Origin: Streptomyces netropsis
GTDB taxonomy: Bacteria > Actinomycetota > Actinomycetes > Streptomycetales > Streptomycetaceae
Assembly: GCF_014203545.1 (NCBI RefSeq)
Contig: NZ_JACHJG010000010.1
Span: 62,001-126,000 of the forward strand
Length of the DNA: 64,000 nt
Direction of reading: 5' to 3'
Below, in pieces: positions 1 to 7,649 of the stretch. The notes under the pieces are model-generated. The model had not been told where the DNA came from. It worked only from the letters and a program-made list of their open reading frames with translations, and ran no database searches. The position numbers and the translations under genes are program-made. The stretch's first letter is position 1. The number at the start of each line of letters is the position of its first letter.

Positions 1-99
1 ATGCGCACCGCCTGTACGCATCGTGCCACTGTGTCCGCCCCGCCCGCAGGGCCTCTGCACCCGAACAGCCCTGGATGGACGCAGGGCATCATGGTCCGT

Positions 100-525
100 A
101 TGCGTGCAGTGGTGCAGAGAGTGGACGGCGCGAGCGTCGTCGTAGACGGTGCGGTGGTCGGCGAGATCCTCGGCGAGGGGTTGTGTGTGCTTGTCGGAGT
201 GACGCACGAGGACACTGAGGCGAAGGCCGCGCAGCTGGCACGCAAGCTGTGGTCACTGCGGATCCTGGACGAGGAGAAGTCCTGCTCGGACGTGGGCGCA
301 CCGCTGCTGGTGATCTCCCAGTTCACTCTCTACGGTGACGCCCGCAAGGGCCGCCGCCCCACGTGGAACGCGGCGGCACCGGGTCCGGTGGCGGAACCCT
401 TGGTCGACGAGGTGGTCACGCAGCTCCGCGCCCTGGGCGCCGAGGTGGCAACGGGCCGCTTCGGCGCGGACATGAAGGTCTCCCTGACGAACAACGGCCC
501 GTTCACGGTCCTGCTGGAGGTATAG
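100..525 (+). CDS. dtd: D-aminoacyl-tRNA deacylase
   Basis: Hydrolyses D-amino acids (and glycine mischarged on tRNA-Ala) from tRNA, a cytosolic proofreading step in translation. The 141-residue product begins MRAVVQRVDGASV, the usual family N-terminus, so ATG at 100 is preferred over the frame opening at 1, which would add 33 unrelated residues. Family motifs are present: SQFTLYGD in the middle and the C-terminal Gly-cisPro segment TNNGPFT that gives D-chirality selectivity. Length is typical for the family. The gene is followed by a 526-nt repeat-rich gap and then the convergent YgfZ-family gene. Confidence 0.93.
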   Translation: MRAVVQRVDGASVVVDGAVVGEILGEGLCVLVGVTHEDTEAKAAQLARKLWSLRILDEEKSCSDVGAPLLVISQFTLYGDARKGRRPTWNAAAPGPVAEPLVDEVVTQLRALGAEVATGRFGADMKVSLTNNGPFTVLLEV

Positions 526-527
526 CC

Positions 528-1010
528 CCTCCAATCCGCCGCGACGGCGCCGCGCCCCGACGGCGCGTCCCGGCGGTGCCGAACCGCTGCCGCGGCGGGA
601 TGTCTGTGGCAGCGCGCCGGACAGGGTCGGGGGGGCCGCCGGCCCCTCCGATCCGCCGCGACGGTGCCACGCCCCGACGGCGCACCCCGGCGGTGCCGAG
701 CCGACATCCCCCCGGCCGGAGGCCGACGGCGGTGCCGAACCGCTGCCGCGGCGGGATGTCTGTGGCAGCGCGCCGGACAGGGTCGGAGGGGCCGCCGGCC
801 CCTCCGATCCGCCGCGACGGCGCCGCGCCCCGACGGCGCATCCCGGCGGTGCCGAGCCGACATCACCCCGGCCGGAGGCCAACGGTGCCGAGCCGACATC
901 CCCCCGGCCGGAGGCCAACGGTGCCGAGCCGACATCACCCCCGGCCGGAGGCCGACGGCGGTGCCGAACCGCCGAACCGAGGTGACCCAGGCCGCAGGCC
1001 GGACGGCCCG
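528..1010. repeat. Higher-order GC-rich direct repeats between dtd and ygfZ
   Basis: This stretch has no credible gene. It is built from interspersed direct repeats. A roughly 55-bp unit (containing gatccgccgcgacgg and cccggcggtgccga) occurs near 533, 649 and 809. A roughly 65-bp unit (containing cgctgccgcggcgggatgtc) occurs near 584 and 738. A roughly 35-bp unit (gccgagccgacatc followed by ccccggccggaggcc) occurs near 695, 858, 890 and 925. Order and phase of the units differ between copies, which suggests local duplication. ORFs through it on both strands are low-complexity Arg/Pro/Gly translations. Confidence 0.8.
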
Positions 1011-1051
1011 CCCGGGCCGAGGCCGTATTCCGGCGAGCCCAGCGGCCAGCG

Positions 1052-2035
1052 CTACGGCTCGACCACGACCTCCTGCGACGCCGCCGTCCCCTCGCCGACC
1101 ACGAGCGCCGCGTCCACGGGGACGTTCCGCTTCACCAGGGCCAGGGCGATCGGGCCCAGCTCGTGGTGGCGGGCCGAGGTGGTGACGAAGCCCAGCTGGC
1201 GGCCCTCCGCGCCGTCCGCCGCGAGGCGGACCGGCGCACCGTGGCCCGGCAGTTTCACGTCACTGCCGTCCAGGTGCAGGAAGACCAGCCGCCGCGGCGG
1301 CTTCCCCAGGTTGTGGACGCGGGCGACGGTCTCCTGGCCGCGGTAGCAGCCCTTCTGCAGATGGACCGCCGTGCCGAGCCAGCCCAGCTCGTGCGGGATG
1401 GTGCGGTGGTCGGTCTCCAGGCCCAGCCGCGGGCGGTGCGCCTCGACGCGCAGCGCCTCGTGGGCGAGGGAGCCCGCCGCCGGGCCGTGCGCGGCCGCGA
1501 AGGCCTCCAGCTCCGCGCGCGGCAGGAACAGGTCCCGGCCGTGCGGCGTCTCGCGCACCACGACGCCCTCGGGCGCCTCGGCGATCGAGCCCGCCGGGAG
1601 GTGGACCACGGCGAAGTCGTCCGTACGGTCGGCGACCTCGACCCGGTAGAAGAACTTCATGCTCTCCAGGTAGGCGATCAGGTCGTCCTGGGTGCCGGGC
1701 TCCACATGGGCCCAGGTCGTCTCCCCGTCGTCCACCAGATACAGCGCGTGCTCGATGTGGCCGTTCGCGGAGAGGACCAGCGCCTCCGTGGCCTGCCCGG
1801 CCGGGAGGGCGCTCACATGCTGGGTGATCAGCAGGTGCAGCCAGCTCAGCCGGTCGGCGCCGGTGACGGTGACCACCCCGCGGTGCGAGAGGTCCACGAA
1901 ACCGGACCCGCCGGCGAGCGCGCGCTGCTCGCGGAACAGGTCGCCGTAGTGCGCGGCCACGCCCTCGTCCGGCCCCTCGGCGGGGACGGCACCGGGCAGC
2001 GACAGCAAGGGGCTGGCTTTCGTATGACGCAGCAT
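1052..2035 (-). CDS. ygfZ: Folate-binding YgfZ/CAF17-family iron-sulfur cluster assembly protein
   Basis: A 327-residue protein of the YgfZ/IBA57 family, which uses a tetrahydrofolate-binding glycine-cleavage-T-like fold to help assemble or repair certain 4Fe-4S enzymes in the cytosol. The diagnostic motif K-G-C-Y-R-G-Q-E is at residues 228-235, including the conserved Cys230. It lies 10 nt downstream of nur in the same direction. TAGGCT (minus-strand reading of 2043-2048) sits exactly 7 nt before the ATG, so a leaderless transcript of its own is likely in addition to read-through from nur. The stop codon of nur forms the first three bases of that hexamer. Confidence 0.9.
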   Translation of the reverse strand: MLRHTKASPLLSLPGAVPAEGPDEGVAAHYGDLFREQRALAGGSGFVDLSHRGVVTVTGADRLSWLHLLITQHVSALPAGQATEALVLSANGHIEHALYLVDDGETTWAHVEPGTQDDLIAYLESMKFFYRVEVADRTDDFAVVHLPAGSIAEAPEGVVVRETPHGRDLFLPRAELEAFAAAHGPAAGSLAHEALRVEAHRPRLGLETDHRTIPHELGWLGTAVHLQKGCYRGQETVARVHNLGKPPRRLVFLHLDGSDVKLPGHGAPVRLAADGAEGRQLGFVTTSARHHELGPIALALVKRNVPVDAALVVGEGTAASQEVVVEP

Positions 2036-2042
2036 GCGGACA

Positions 2043-2048
2043 AGCCTA
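2043..2048 (-). promoter_or_regulatory. Putative -10 element of ygfZ embedded in the nur stop codon
   Basis: On the minus strand the sequence TAGGCT ends 7 nt before the ygfZ ATG. Its TAG is also the nur termination codon. The spacing predicts transcription starting at the A of the ATG. No clear TTGACA-like -35 is visible. Confidence 0.45.
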
Positions 2049-2483
2049 CGACCCGGCGGACGGCGCTTTCGCGGAGCACTTGGCGCACTGCCCGAAGATC
2101 GCGAAGTGCTTCATGTCCGTCTCGAAGCCGAAGGTCTCGCGCAGCGTCGCCGTGAAGGGCTCCGCCACCGACAGATCGGCTTCGATCACGTCCGTGCAGT
2201 CCCGGCAGACGAGGTGTATGTGGTGGTGCCGGTCGGCCAGGTGGTACGTGGGCGCGCCGTGGCCGAGGTGGGCGTGGCTGACCAGGCCCAGCTCCTCCAG
2301 CAGCTCCAGCGTCCGGTAGACCGTGGAGATGTTGACCCCGCCCGCGGTCTTGCGGACCTCGGTGAGGATGTCGTCCGGCGTCGCGTGCTCCAGCCGGTCC
2401 ACCGCCTCCAGCACGAGCTGGCGCTGCGGAGTCAGCCGGTAGCCGCGCTTACGGAGATCGCTCTGCCAGTCGGTGTCCACCAC
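2046..2483 (-). CDS. nur: Nickel-responsive Fur-family repressor Nur
   Basis: A 145-residue Fur-family metalloregulator that closely resembles S. coelicolor Nur as I recall it, which represses nickel uptake and the iron superoxide dismutase gene when nickel is replete. Residues 1-80 form the winged helix (RLTPQRQLVLEAV, STVYRTLELL). The C-terminal half carries the metal ligands: His70, His72 and His126, known from Nur, plus His33, His86, His88 and His90. There are two CxxC pairs at 93/96 and 133/136. The start is GTG at 2483, with a second GTG directly after. TAGACT lies 6 nt upstream, indicating a leaderless mRNA. The neighbouring B12 importer fits a cobalt/nickel homeostasis neighbourhood. 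Confidence 0.9.
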   Translation of the reverse strand: MVDTDWQSDLRKRGYRLTPQRQLVLEAVDRLEHATPDDILTEVRKTAGGVNISTVYRTLELLEELGLVSHAHLGHGAPTYHLADRHHHIHLVCRDCTDVIEADLSVAEPFTATLRETFGFETDMKHFAIFGQCAKCSAKAPSAGS

Positions 2484-2502
2484 GCCCCCAGTCTAGGCAG
2501 GC

Positions 2503-3543
2503 TCAGCCCTTGCGGACCCCCTTCAGGTAGTGAGACAGCGCGGCGATGGCCGCGGGGTTGCGGGGGCTCTCGACGAGGTCGACGTAGTCGAGGACGAAAA
2601 TGCGGTCGTTCTTGACGGCCGAGACGTTGGCGAGCGGGGCGTAGGACTTCAGGAACTCCTTCTTCTGCTCCGCCGTGACGTCGCCGTAGTTGTTGATCAC
2701 GATGACGTCCGGGTTCCGCTCCACGACCGTCTCCCAGCTGACCGACACCCAGGAGTCCTTGAGGTCCTTCATCACGTGGTCGCCGCCGGCCTTGGTGATG
2801 ATGTCGTGCGGCCCGGCGTACACGCCGGAGGTCAGCGGCTTGTCCCGGCCGTCGTCGTAGAGGAAGACGCTGGGCCGCTCGCCGTCCTTCGGGAGCTGCG
2901 CCTGGGCGTCGGCGACCTGCTTCTTGAACCCGGCGACGAGCTTCGCCGCCCGGTCCTCGACGTCGAAGACCTTCCCCAGCGTCTCCAGGTCCGTGTACAG
3001 CGCCTCCAGCGGCGGCATCACCCCGCGGGACTTGGCGTTGCCGCCGTTGCGGCAGGACTCGGTGAGGACGTAGCTGCCGATGCCGAGCTTCTTCAGGGAC
3101 GCCGGGGTGAAGCCGTTGCCCTCGCCGAAGCCGTAGTTCCAGCCCGCGAAGACCAGATCGGCCTTGGCGTCGAGGACGATCTCCTTGGTGATCTCCTTCT
3201 TGGACAGCCACTTCACCTTCTTGTAGCCGTCCTTCCACGCCACGGCCTCGCGATCACCCTTGTAGTCCGGCGCCACATAGCCCGCCATGTGGTCCTCCAG
3301 GCCGAGCGCGAACATGATCTCCGCGATGCCGACGTCGTTGGTCACCACCCGCTGCGGGGCCTTGTCGTACGTCGTCTTCACTCCGCAGTTCTCGATGGTC
3401 ACGGGGTAATGCGCCCCGGCCCCCTTGGCATCGGTCTTCTTCCCGTCCGCGGAGTCGTCGACCTTCGCGCCGCAGCCCGCGAGGGCGACGGCGGCGACAA
3501 GGGCGGTGAGGGTACGGGCGGTACGGGCGGCGGCGGTGGCCAT
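2503..3543 (-). CDS. btuF: Periplasmic-type B12-binding lipoprotein of an ABC importer
   Basis: A 346-residue substrate-binding lipoprotein of the BtuF/FepB (helical backbone, cluster A-II) type. The signal peptide ends in the lipobox LAGC near residue 24, giving a membrane-anchored protein outside the cell. Downstream features include QRVVTNDVGIAEIMFALG and the central helix region typical of the family. A ribosome site aaggac lies 7 nt before ATG 3543. It is the last gene of a permease-ATPase-binding protein operon headed by a cobalamin riboswitch, so cobalamin or a corrinoid is the probable ligand. On sequence alone a ferric siderophore would be the alternative. Confidence 0.82.
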   Translation of the reverse strand: MATAAARTARTLTALVAAVALAGCGAKVDDSADGKKTDAKGAGAHYPVTIENCGVKTTYDKAPQRVVTNDVGIAEIMFALGLEDHMAGYVAPDYKGDREAVAWKDGYKKVKWLSKKEITKEIVLDAKADLVFAGWNYGFGEGNGFTPASLKKLGIGSYVLTESCRNGGNAKSRGVMPPLEALYTDLETLGKVFDVEDRAAKLVAGFKKQVADAQAQLPKDGERPSVFLYDDGRDKPLTSGVYAGPHDIITKAGGDHVMKDLKDSWVSVSWETVVERNPDVIVINNYGDVTAEQKKEFLKSYAPLANVSAVKNDRIFVLDYVDLVESPRNPAAIAALSHYLKGVRKG

Positions 3544-3568
3544 GGCACGTCCTTAACGGGTGGAAGCC

Positions 3569-4342
3569 TTAACGGGTGGGAAGGCGGTCGAAGAGCAGTT
3601 GCGGGGCGCCGGACTCGGGGTGGGGCACGCGGTGCGCCCGTACGCCGAAGACGTCGGCGAGCAGCTCGGCGGTCAGCACGTCGTGCGGCGGCCCGGAGGC
3701 GACGATGCGGCCGTCGGCGATGACGTACAGCGCGTCGCAGTGGGTGGCGGCCAGATTGAGGTCGTGCAGCGCGGCCAGCACCGTCAGCCCGGAGCCGCGC
3801 ACCAGCGCCAGGACCTCCAGCTGCTGCGCGATGTCCAGGTGGTTCGTCGGCTCGTCCAGGACCAGCACCTTCGGCTGCTGCGCCAGGGCCCGTGCGATCA
3901 GCACCCGCTGCTTCTCGCCGCCCGAGAGGGTCAGGAAGCCCCGCTCGGCGAGGTGGGCCGCGCCGACCCGCTCCAGGGCCGCCGCGCAGACCTCGGTGTC
4001 GGCCGCCGTGACGCGCCCGGCGGCGCTCTGGTGCGGCAGCCGCCCCATGGCGACGATCTCGCCGACGGTGAAGTCGAACTCGCTCGCCGACTCCTGCGGC
4101 AGCGCCGCCAGCCTGCGGGCGCCCTCCCGGGCGCTCAGCGCGTGCAGCTCGTCGCCGTCGAGGCGGACGCTGCCCGCGGTCGGCCGCAGGGCGCGGTAGA
4201 CGCAGCGCAGCAGGGTGGACTTGCCGCTGCCGTTGGGCCCGACCAGCCCGACGAACTGTCCGCTGTCGGCCCGGAGCGCGATGTCCGTGACGAGCCGGGC
4301 GCCCGCGATCTCGACCGACAGGTCCTCGATGTCGACCCGCAT
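3569..4342 (-). CDS. btuD: ABC transporter ATPase, cobalamin import
   Basis: A 257-residue ABC ATPase of the FecE/BtuD group that powers the membrane permease encoded just upstream. Walker A is GPNGSGKST, the Q-loop region LAALPQES, signature LSGGEKQR and Walker B VLVLDEPTNHLD. Start ATG 4342 is separated from the permease stop by two bases, so translational coupling is likely. The 3' end lies in a short direct repeat of ccttaacgggtgg (3551-3563 and 3567-3579), the second copy supplying the TAA stop. Assignment to vitamin B12 rests on the operon's riboswitch. Confidence 0.85.
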   Translation of the reverse strand: MRVDIEDLSVEIAGARLVTDIALRADSGQFVGLVGPNGSGKSTLLRCVYRALRPTAGSVRLDGDELHALSAREGARRLAALPQESASEFDFTVGEIVAMGRLPHQSAAGRVTAADTEVCAAALERVGAAHLAERGFLTLSGGEKQRVLIARALAQQPKVLVLDEPTNHLDIAQQLEVLALVRGSGLTVLAALHDLNLAATHCDALYVIADGRIVASGPPHDVLTAELLADVFGVRAHRVPHPESGAPQLLFDRLPTR

Positions 4343-4344
4343 GC

Positions 4345-5445
4345 TCAAGACCCTCCGAAGGTGTAGCCGCGGCGCCGCATGAGCAGCACGAAGCAGGGCA
4401 CGCCGATGACCGCCGTGATGGCGCCGACCGGCAGTTCCACGGGCGCCAGCAGCAGCCGGGAGACGATGTCGACCCACAACAGCAGCACCGCGCCCAGCAG
4501 CGGCGCGACGGCCAGCACCCGGCGGTGGTCGGCACCCACGAGCATGCGGGTGACGTGCGGGACCATCAGGCCGACGAAGCCGATCGCACCGCTGACGGCG
4601 ACGACGGCGCCCGTGACGGCCGCCGCGACGACGAAGAGCCGTCTGCGCATCCGCTCGGGGTCCACACCGAGCGCGGCCGCGGTCTCGTCGCCCATGGCCA
4701 GGGCGTTCAGGTTCCGTGCCGACCAGAGCAGATAGCCGAGCCCGCCCGCCACGACGGCCGCCGCGATGGGCACGGAAGCCCAGGTGGCCCCGCCCAGGCT
4801 GCCGAGCAGCCACATCATGGCCGAGCGGGCGGACTCGCCGCGGTCGGCGCTGAAGACCATCAAGGTGGTGACGGCCGAGAAGCCGTAGTACATGGCGGTG
4901 CCGGTGAGCACCAGCCGGAGCGGGGTCAGCCCGTGGGGCGTGCGGGCCGCCGCGTAGACGAGCAGCATGGCCGCGAGCGCGGAGACGAAGGCCGCCCCGG
5001 ACAGCGCCCACACGCCGAGCGAGCCCAGCGCCCCGAAGAGCAGCACGGCGTTCGCCCCGACGGCGGCACCGGAGGAGATCCCGAGGACGAAGGGGTCGGC
5101 GAGGGCGTTGCGGACCATGGCCTGGACGGCGACGCCGATCGCGGAGAGCCCGGCGCCGACGACGGCGGCGAGCAGGGCGCGCGGGAAGCGCAGCTCCCAG
5201 ATGATGGTGTAGGCGGAGACCTCGTCGGGCGCGATGGCCCCGCCGCTCAGCCCCGCCCACAGATAGCGCAGCGTCTTCGACCAGGTCACCCCGGAGGAGC
5301 CGAGGCCGACGCAGGCCAGCAGCGAGCCGATCAGGGCGACGCCGAGCCCGGCCAGCAGGGGCGGCAGCGGCAGCCTGCGCCGAGCCTGTGGCCTGCCGGG
5401 TGGGCCCGTCGTGCTGGGAGCGGTGACCTGGGAGGGGATCCCCAC
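4345..5445 (-). CDS. btuC: ABC transporter permease, BtuC/FecCD family
   Basis: An integral membrane permease of the FecCD family (about 10 membrane helices) forming the translocation pore of a cobalamin importer. Family hallmarks include the N-terminal SKTLRYLWAG, the WELRFPRALLAAVVGAGLS segment and the conserved C-terminal GAIGFVGLMVPHVTRMLVG, which includes the ATPase contact region. GTG 5445 is chosen as start because gaagg lies 7 nt upstream. A TTG at 5484 gives 13 more residues but has no ribosome site. The 95-nt leader to the riboswitch core is where expression would be controlled. First gene of the operon. Confidence 0.84.
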   Translation of the reverse strand: MGIPSQVTAPSTTGPPGRPQARRRLPLPPLLAGLGVALIGSLLACVGLGSSGVTWSKTLRYLWAGLSGGAIAPDEVSAYTIIWELRFPRALLAAVVGAGLSAIGVAVQAMVRNALADPFVLGISSGAAVGANAVLLFGALGSLGVWALSGAAFVSALAAMLLVYAAARTPHGLTPLRLVLTGTAMYYGFSAVTTLMVFSADRGESARSAMMWLLGSLGGATWASVPIAAAVVAGGLGYLLWSARNLNALAMGDETAAALGVDPERMRRRLFVVAAAVTGAVVAVSGAIGFVGLMVPHVTRMLVGADHRRVLAVAPLLGAVLLLWVDIVSRLLLAPVELPVGAITAVIGVPCFVLLMRRRGYTFGGS

Positions 5446-5539
5446 GGGTACGCCTTCGGCTCGGGCCGCGTCCCTGCGTCCCAAGGAGCGGCCCCGAGCG
5501 CGATCCGCAGGGGCGTCCCCTCGCAGTCCACGGCGAGTT

Positions 5540-5672
5540 GGTCAGGAGCTGACGCCGCCGCGGGTGATCGGGCTCGCGGGAGAACCGTGCAGGTTCTCCC
5601 GCCTACCGTTGCGGGTCAGCGCCGGACTTCGACCGGACTTCCCCCGCGGGGCGTGGTGAGAGCGATGCTCTC
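5540..5672 (-). promoter_or_regulatory. Cobalamin (B12) riboswitch
   Basis: Read on the minus strand, the leader contains the conserved cobalamin-aptamer blocks in order. These are a ggggaagtccgg helix at about 5628-5645, the core tccggcgctgacccgcaac at about 5609-5627, a GC-rich hairpin (gggagaacc...ggttctccc), and a B12-box-like gagcccgatcacccgc at about 5560-5577. A distal segment gtcagctcctgac could pair as part of the expression platform. It lies directly upstream of the btuC-btuD-btuF operon. In this family binding of adenosylcobalamin shuts off the downstream genes. This is what assigns the transporter to B12 rather than iron. Confidence 0.9.
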
Positions 5673-5683
5673 GTGGGTCGTGC

Positions 5684-6271
5684 TCAGCCGGTGTAGGGCG
5701 TGCCGTCCTGGTTGAAGAACGCGACGCCGTCCGGCATGTCGTCGGGCAGGTTCTTCGCCCACTCCGCCAGGTCGGCGACCTTCTTCAGGTGCGCCGACAT
5801 GTAGGGGCGCAGCGGCACCTCGGGGGTGGCCTTCTCGCCGACCCACATCAGGTCGCTCTTGACGTAGCCGTAGAGGCGCTTGCCGCCGGTGTACGGGCCG
5901 GAGGCCGCGGTCCGGGCGACGGCGTCCGTGGCCAGGTCGATCTGCGGCTTCTTGTCGGCCAGCTCGCCGTACCAGACCTCGGCGACGCCCTGGTCGCGGA
6001 TCATGACGACCTCGAGCTTGCGGTCCTTGTCGATCCGCCAGTAGCCGCTCTCGGTCTCCAGGGGGCGGACCATCTTGCCCTCCTCGTCGAGCACCCAGCT
6101 GTGCGAGGTGTACTCGAGGAAGTCACGGCCGTCGTGGGTGAAGGTGACTTCCTGCCCGAAGTTGCACTTCTCGGCACCGGGGAAGTCGGCGACGCCGGCA
6201 CCTTCCCACTTGCCGAGGAGGAAGACGAGGGGCACGAGGCTCGGGTGAAGGTCGGACGGAATCTCGATCAT
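5684..6271 (-). CDS. Nitrobindin-like (FABP-fold, DUF1794) protein
   Basis: A 195-residue cytosolic beta-barrel protein of the nitrobindin/DUF1794 family. The N-terminal signature LGKWEGAG and the ESGYWR strand are visible. The C-terminal portion has a His in PYMSAHLKKV in the region where nitrobindins bind heme through a proximal histidine. Family members bind ferric heme and react with NO or peroxynitrite, but a role here is inference. Its stop at 5684 is just upstream of the riboswitch leader, same direction. No strong ribosome site is seen before ATG 6271. Confidence 0.78.
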   Translation of the reverse strand: MIEIPSDLHPSLVPLVFLLGKWEGAGVADFPGAEKCNFGQEVTFTHDGRDFLEYTSHSWVLDEEGKMVRPLETESGYWRIDKDRKLEVVMIRDQGVAEVWYGELADKKPQIDLATDAVARTAASGPYTGGKRLYGYVKSDLMWVGEKATPEVPLRPYMSAHLKKVADLAEWAKNLPDDMPDGVAFFNQDGTPYTG

Positions 6272-6323
6272 GGGCTCAGGCGATCTGTAGGAGAACGAGG
6301 GAGGAGGCGCGGGGGACCTGCGG

Positions 6324-6425
6324 TCAGCGCTGGCCCTGGTAAAGCTTCTTCCAGGTCAGCCCGGTGAATGCGAGGACGCCGACGGCGACCAGGACCAGCA
6401 GGGTGGTGAAGACTGCCTCAAGCAC
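6324..6425 (-). CDS. 33-residue single-pass membrane peptide
   Basis: A 33-residue ORF beginning VLEAVFTTLLVLVAV from GTG 6425, with gaggag 8-9 nt upstream, ending TWKKLYQGQR. It consists of an acidic N-terminal residue, one hydrophobic helix of about 20 residues and a basic tail, the form of a small membrane protein with a cytoplasmic C-terminus. It lies 52 nt upstream of the nitrobindin-like gene in the same direction. I do not recognise a function. Confidence 0.6.
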   Translation of the reverse strand: MLEAVFTTLLVLVAVGVLAFTGLTWKKLYQGQR

Positions 6426-6533
6426 GAGCGCGCTCCTCGGTCGGAGTGAGGGTGTACGGACCGCTTCGAGTCTAGTCGGACGCCTCGCGGGAGGCGCTGT
6501 GAGGTCGGCCGCCCCGCGCATAGGGTGTGCCGC

Positions 6534-6899
6534 ATGGCGAAGAAGCTCGTGATCAAGGTGACGGCGGGCGCGGACGCGCCCGAGCGGTGCTCGCAGGCGT
6601 TCACGGTGGCGGCCGTCGCCGTCGCCAGCGGCGTCGAGGTGTCGTTGTGGCTGACCGGTGAGTCGTCGTGGTTCGCGCTGCCGGGCCGGGCGGCGGAGTT
6701 CGAGCTGCCGCACGCGGCGCCGCTGCCGGATCTGATCGACGGCATCAAGGCGGGCGGCGGGACGATCACGGTCTGCACGCAGTGCGCGGCGCGGCGCGAC
6801 ATCGAGGAGAAGGATCTGATCGAGGGCGCGCGGATCGCGGGTGCGCAGGTGTTCGTGGCGGAGGCGATGGGGGACGGCGTGCAGGCGCTCGTGTACTGA
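6534..6899 (+). CDS. DsrE/DsrF-like sulfur-relay family protein
   Basis: A 121-residue protein with the DsrE/DsrF-like alpha/beta fold: N-terminal strand KKLVIKVTAG, then GVEVSLWLTGE and a C-terminal IEGARIAGAQVFVAEAM. It has conserved cysteines in TVCTQCAARR at about residues 81-84, the position where DsrE proteins carry persulfide-binding cysteines. TAGGGT at 6521-6526 is 7 nt before ATG 6534, which predicts a leaderless transcript. It stands alone and divergent from the 33-residue membrane peptide. A sulfur-relay role is inferred from family only. Confidence 0.8.
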   Translation: MAKKLVIKVTAGADAPERCSQAFTVAAVAVASGVEVSLWLTGESSWFALPGRAAEFELPHAAPLPDLIDGIKAGGGTITVCTQCAARRDIEEKDLIEGARIAGAQVFVAEAMGDGVQALVY

Positions 6900-6949
6900 G
6901 TCCTTCTCCTCTACCCGCCCCTTCCCGAACCGGGCTCCGCCCGGACCCG

Positions 6950-6973
6950 GTCCTCAATCGCCGGACGGGCTTG
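6950..6973. repeat. Dispersed palindromic element, copy 1 (single arm)
   Basis: Contains gtcctcaatcgccggacggg, one arm of the element found at seven intergenic sites in this window. It sits between the DsrE-like gene and the convergent DUF3099 gene, just after a ccgggctccgcccgg stem at 6930-6944, so it may contribute to transcription termination. Confidence 0.7.
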
Positions 6974-6975
6974 GA

Positions 6976-7227
6976 TCAGCGTTTGCCGTCCAGTTCGTCC
7001 CACCACTCGTCCGATTTCGGGTCGCCGGACGGATCGTCCCACCAGCGGTCGTCCGGGCCTCGGCGGTTGGCCGTGATGGCCGCGACCGGCGGGATCAGCA
7101 TCGCCACGACGCACATGCCCACGGCGACGGGGACGGACCACAGCCGCACCACGGACCACGCCAGGACGAACAGGCCGATGCACGTGCCCATCATGGCGAA
7201 GTACACATGGCGTCTCCGCGCGTACAT
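6976..7227 (-). CDS. DUF3099-family small membrane protein
   Basis: An 83-residue protein starting MYARRRHVYFAMMG with two membrane helices (about residues 9-27 and 32-50), then a charged Trp-rich C-terminus (GPDDRWWDDPSGDPKSDEWW). This matches the actinobacterial DUF3099 group. ATG 7227 was picked because a basic segment followed directly by the first helix is the family form. Upstream in-frame starts at 7275 and 7290 would add a basic tail without a better ribosome site. Function unknown. The tail suggests a cytoplasmic domain. Confidence 0.75.
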   Translation of the reverse strand: MYARRRHVYFAMMGTCIGLFVLAWSVVRLWSVPVAVGMCVVAMLIPPVAAITANRRGPDDRWWDDPSGDPKSDEWWDELDGKR

Positions 7228-7327
7228 AGCTCCACGGTACGACCGGCCCCAGCGCAGCGCGAAGGGCCGCACCCCCATCAAGGCGTCCAACCCCTGGGTG
7301 CGGCCCTCCGGCCGTATGTGTCCGCCG

Positions 7328-7615
7328 TCAGACGGCGATGGCGACCTCTGCCAGGCCGCCCTTCTGCGCCACGACCGTGCGGTCGGCGGTCGCGCCGGGC
7401 ACGAGGGCCCGTACGGTCCAGGTGCCCTCGGCCGCGTAGAAGCGGAACTGTCCGGTCGCGGACGTGGGCACCTCGGCGGTGAACTCGCCGGTGCTGTCCA
7501 GGAGGCGCACGTAGCCGGTGACCGGGTGGCCGTTCTGCGTCACCGAGCCCTGGATCGTGGTCTCACCGGGCTTGGCGCTCGAGGCGTCGGGGCCGCCTGC
7601 CTTTGCTCCACACAT
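7328..7615 (-). CDS. DUF1416-family protein
   Basis: A 95-residue protein with a CxxK start (MCGAKAGGPDAS) and a single carboxypeptidase-regulatory-like beta domain (GSVTQNGHPVTGYVRLLDSTGEF). DUF1416 proteins in Streptomyces characteristically follow a thiosulfate sulfurtransferase gene, exactly as here, 34 nt downstream of it. The pairing suggests a partner or accessory of the sulfurtransferase, but no activity is established. The N-terminal Cys2 is notable as a possible sulfur-transfer residue (inference). A ggaagagcc ribosome site lies just before ATG. Confidence 0.82.
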   Translation of the reverse strand: MCGAKAGGPDASSAKPGETTIQGSVTQNGHPVTGYVRLLDSTGEFTAEVPTSATGQFRFYAAEGTWTVRALVPGATADRTVVAQKGGLAEVAIAV

Positions 7616-7649
7616 GGCTCTTCCTTCGGTTCGCGTCAGTCGGGGAGGG

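Noticed and set aside
2503..5445. ABC operon as a ferric siderophore importer
   Set aside because: Protein families alone allow it, but the cobalamin riboswitch at the operon head makes B12 uptake far more likely.
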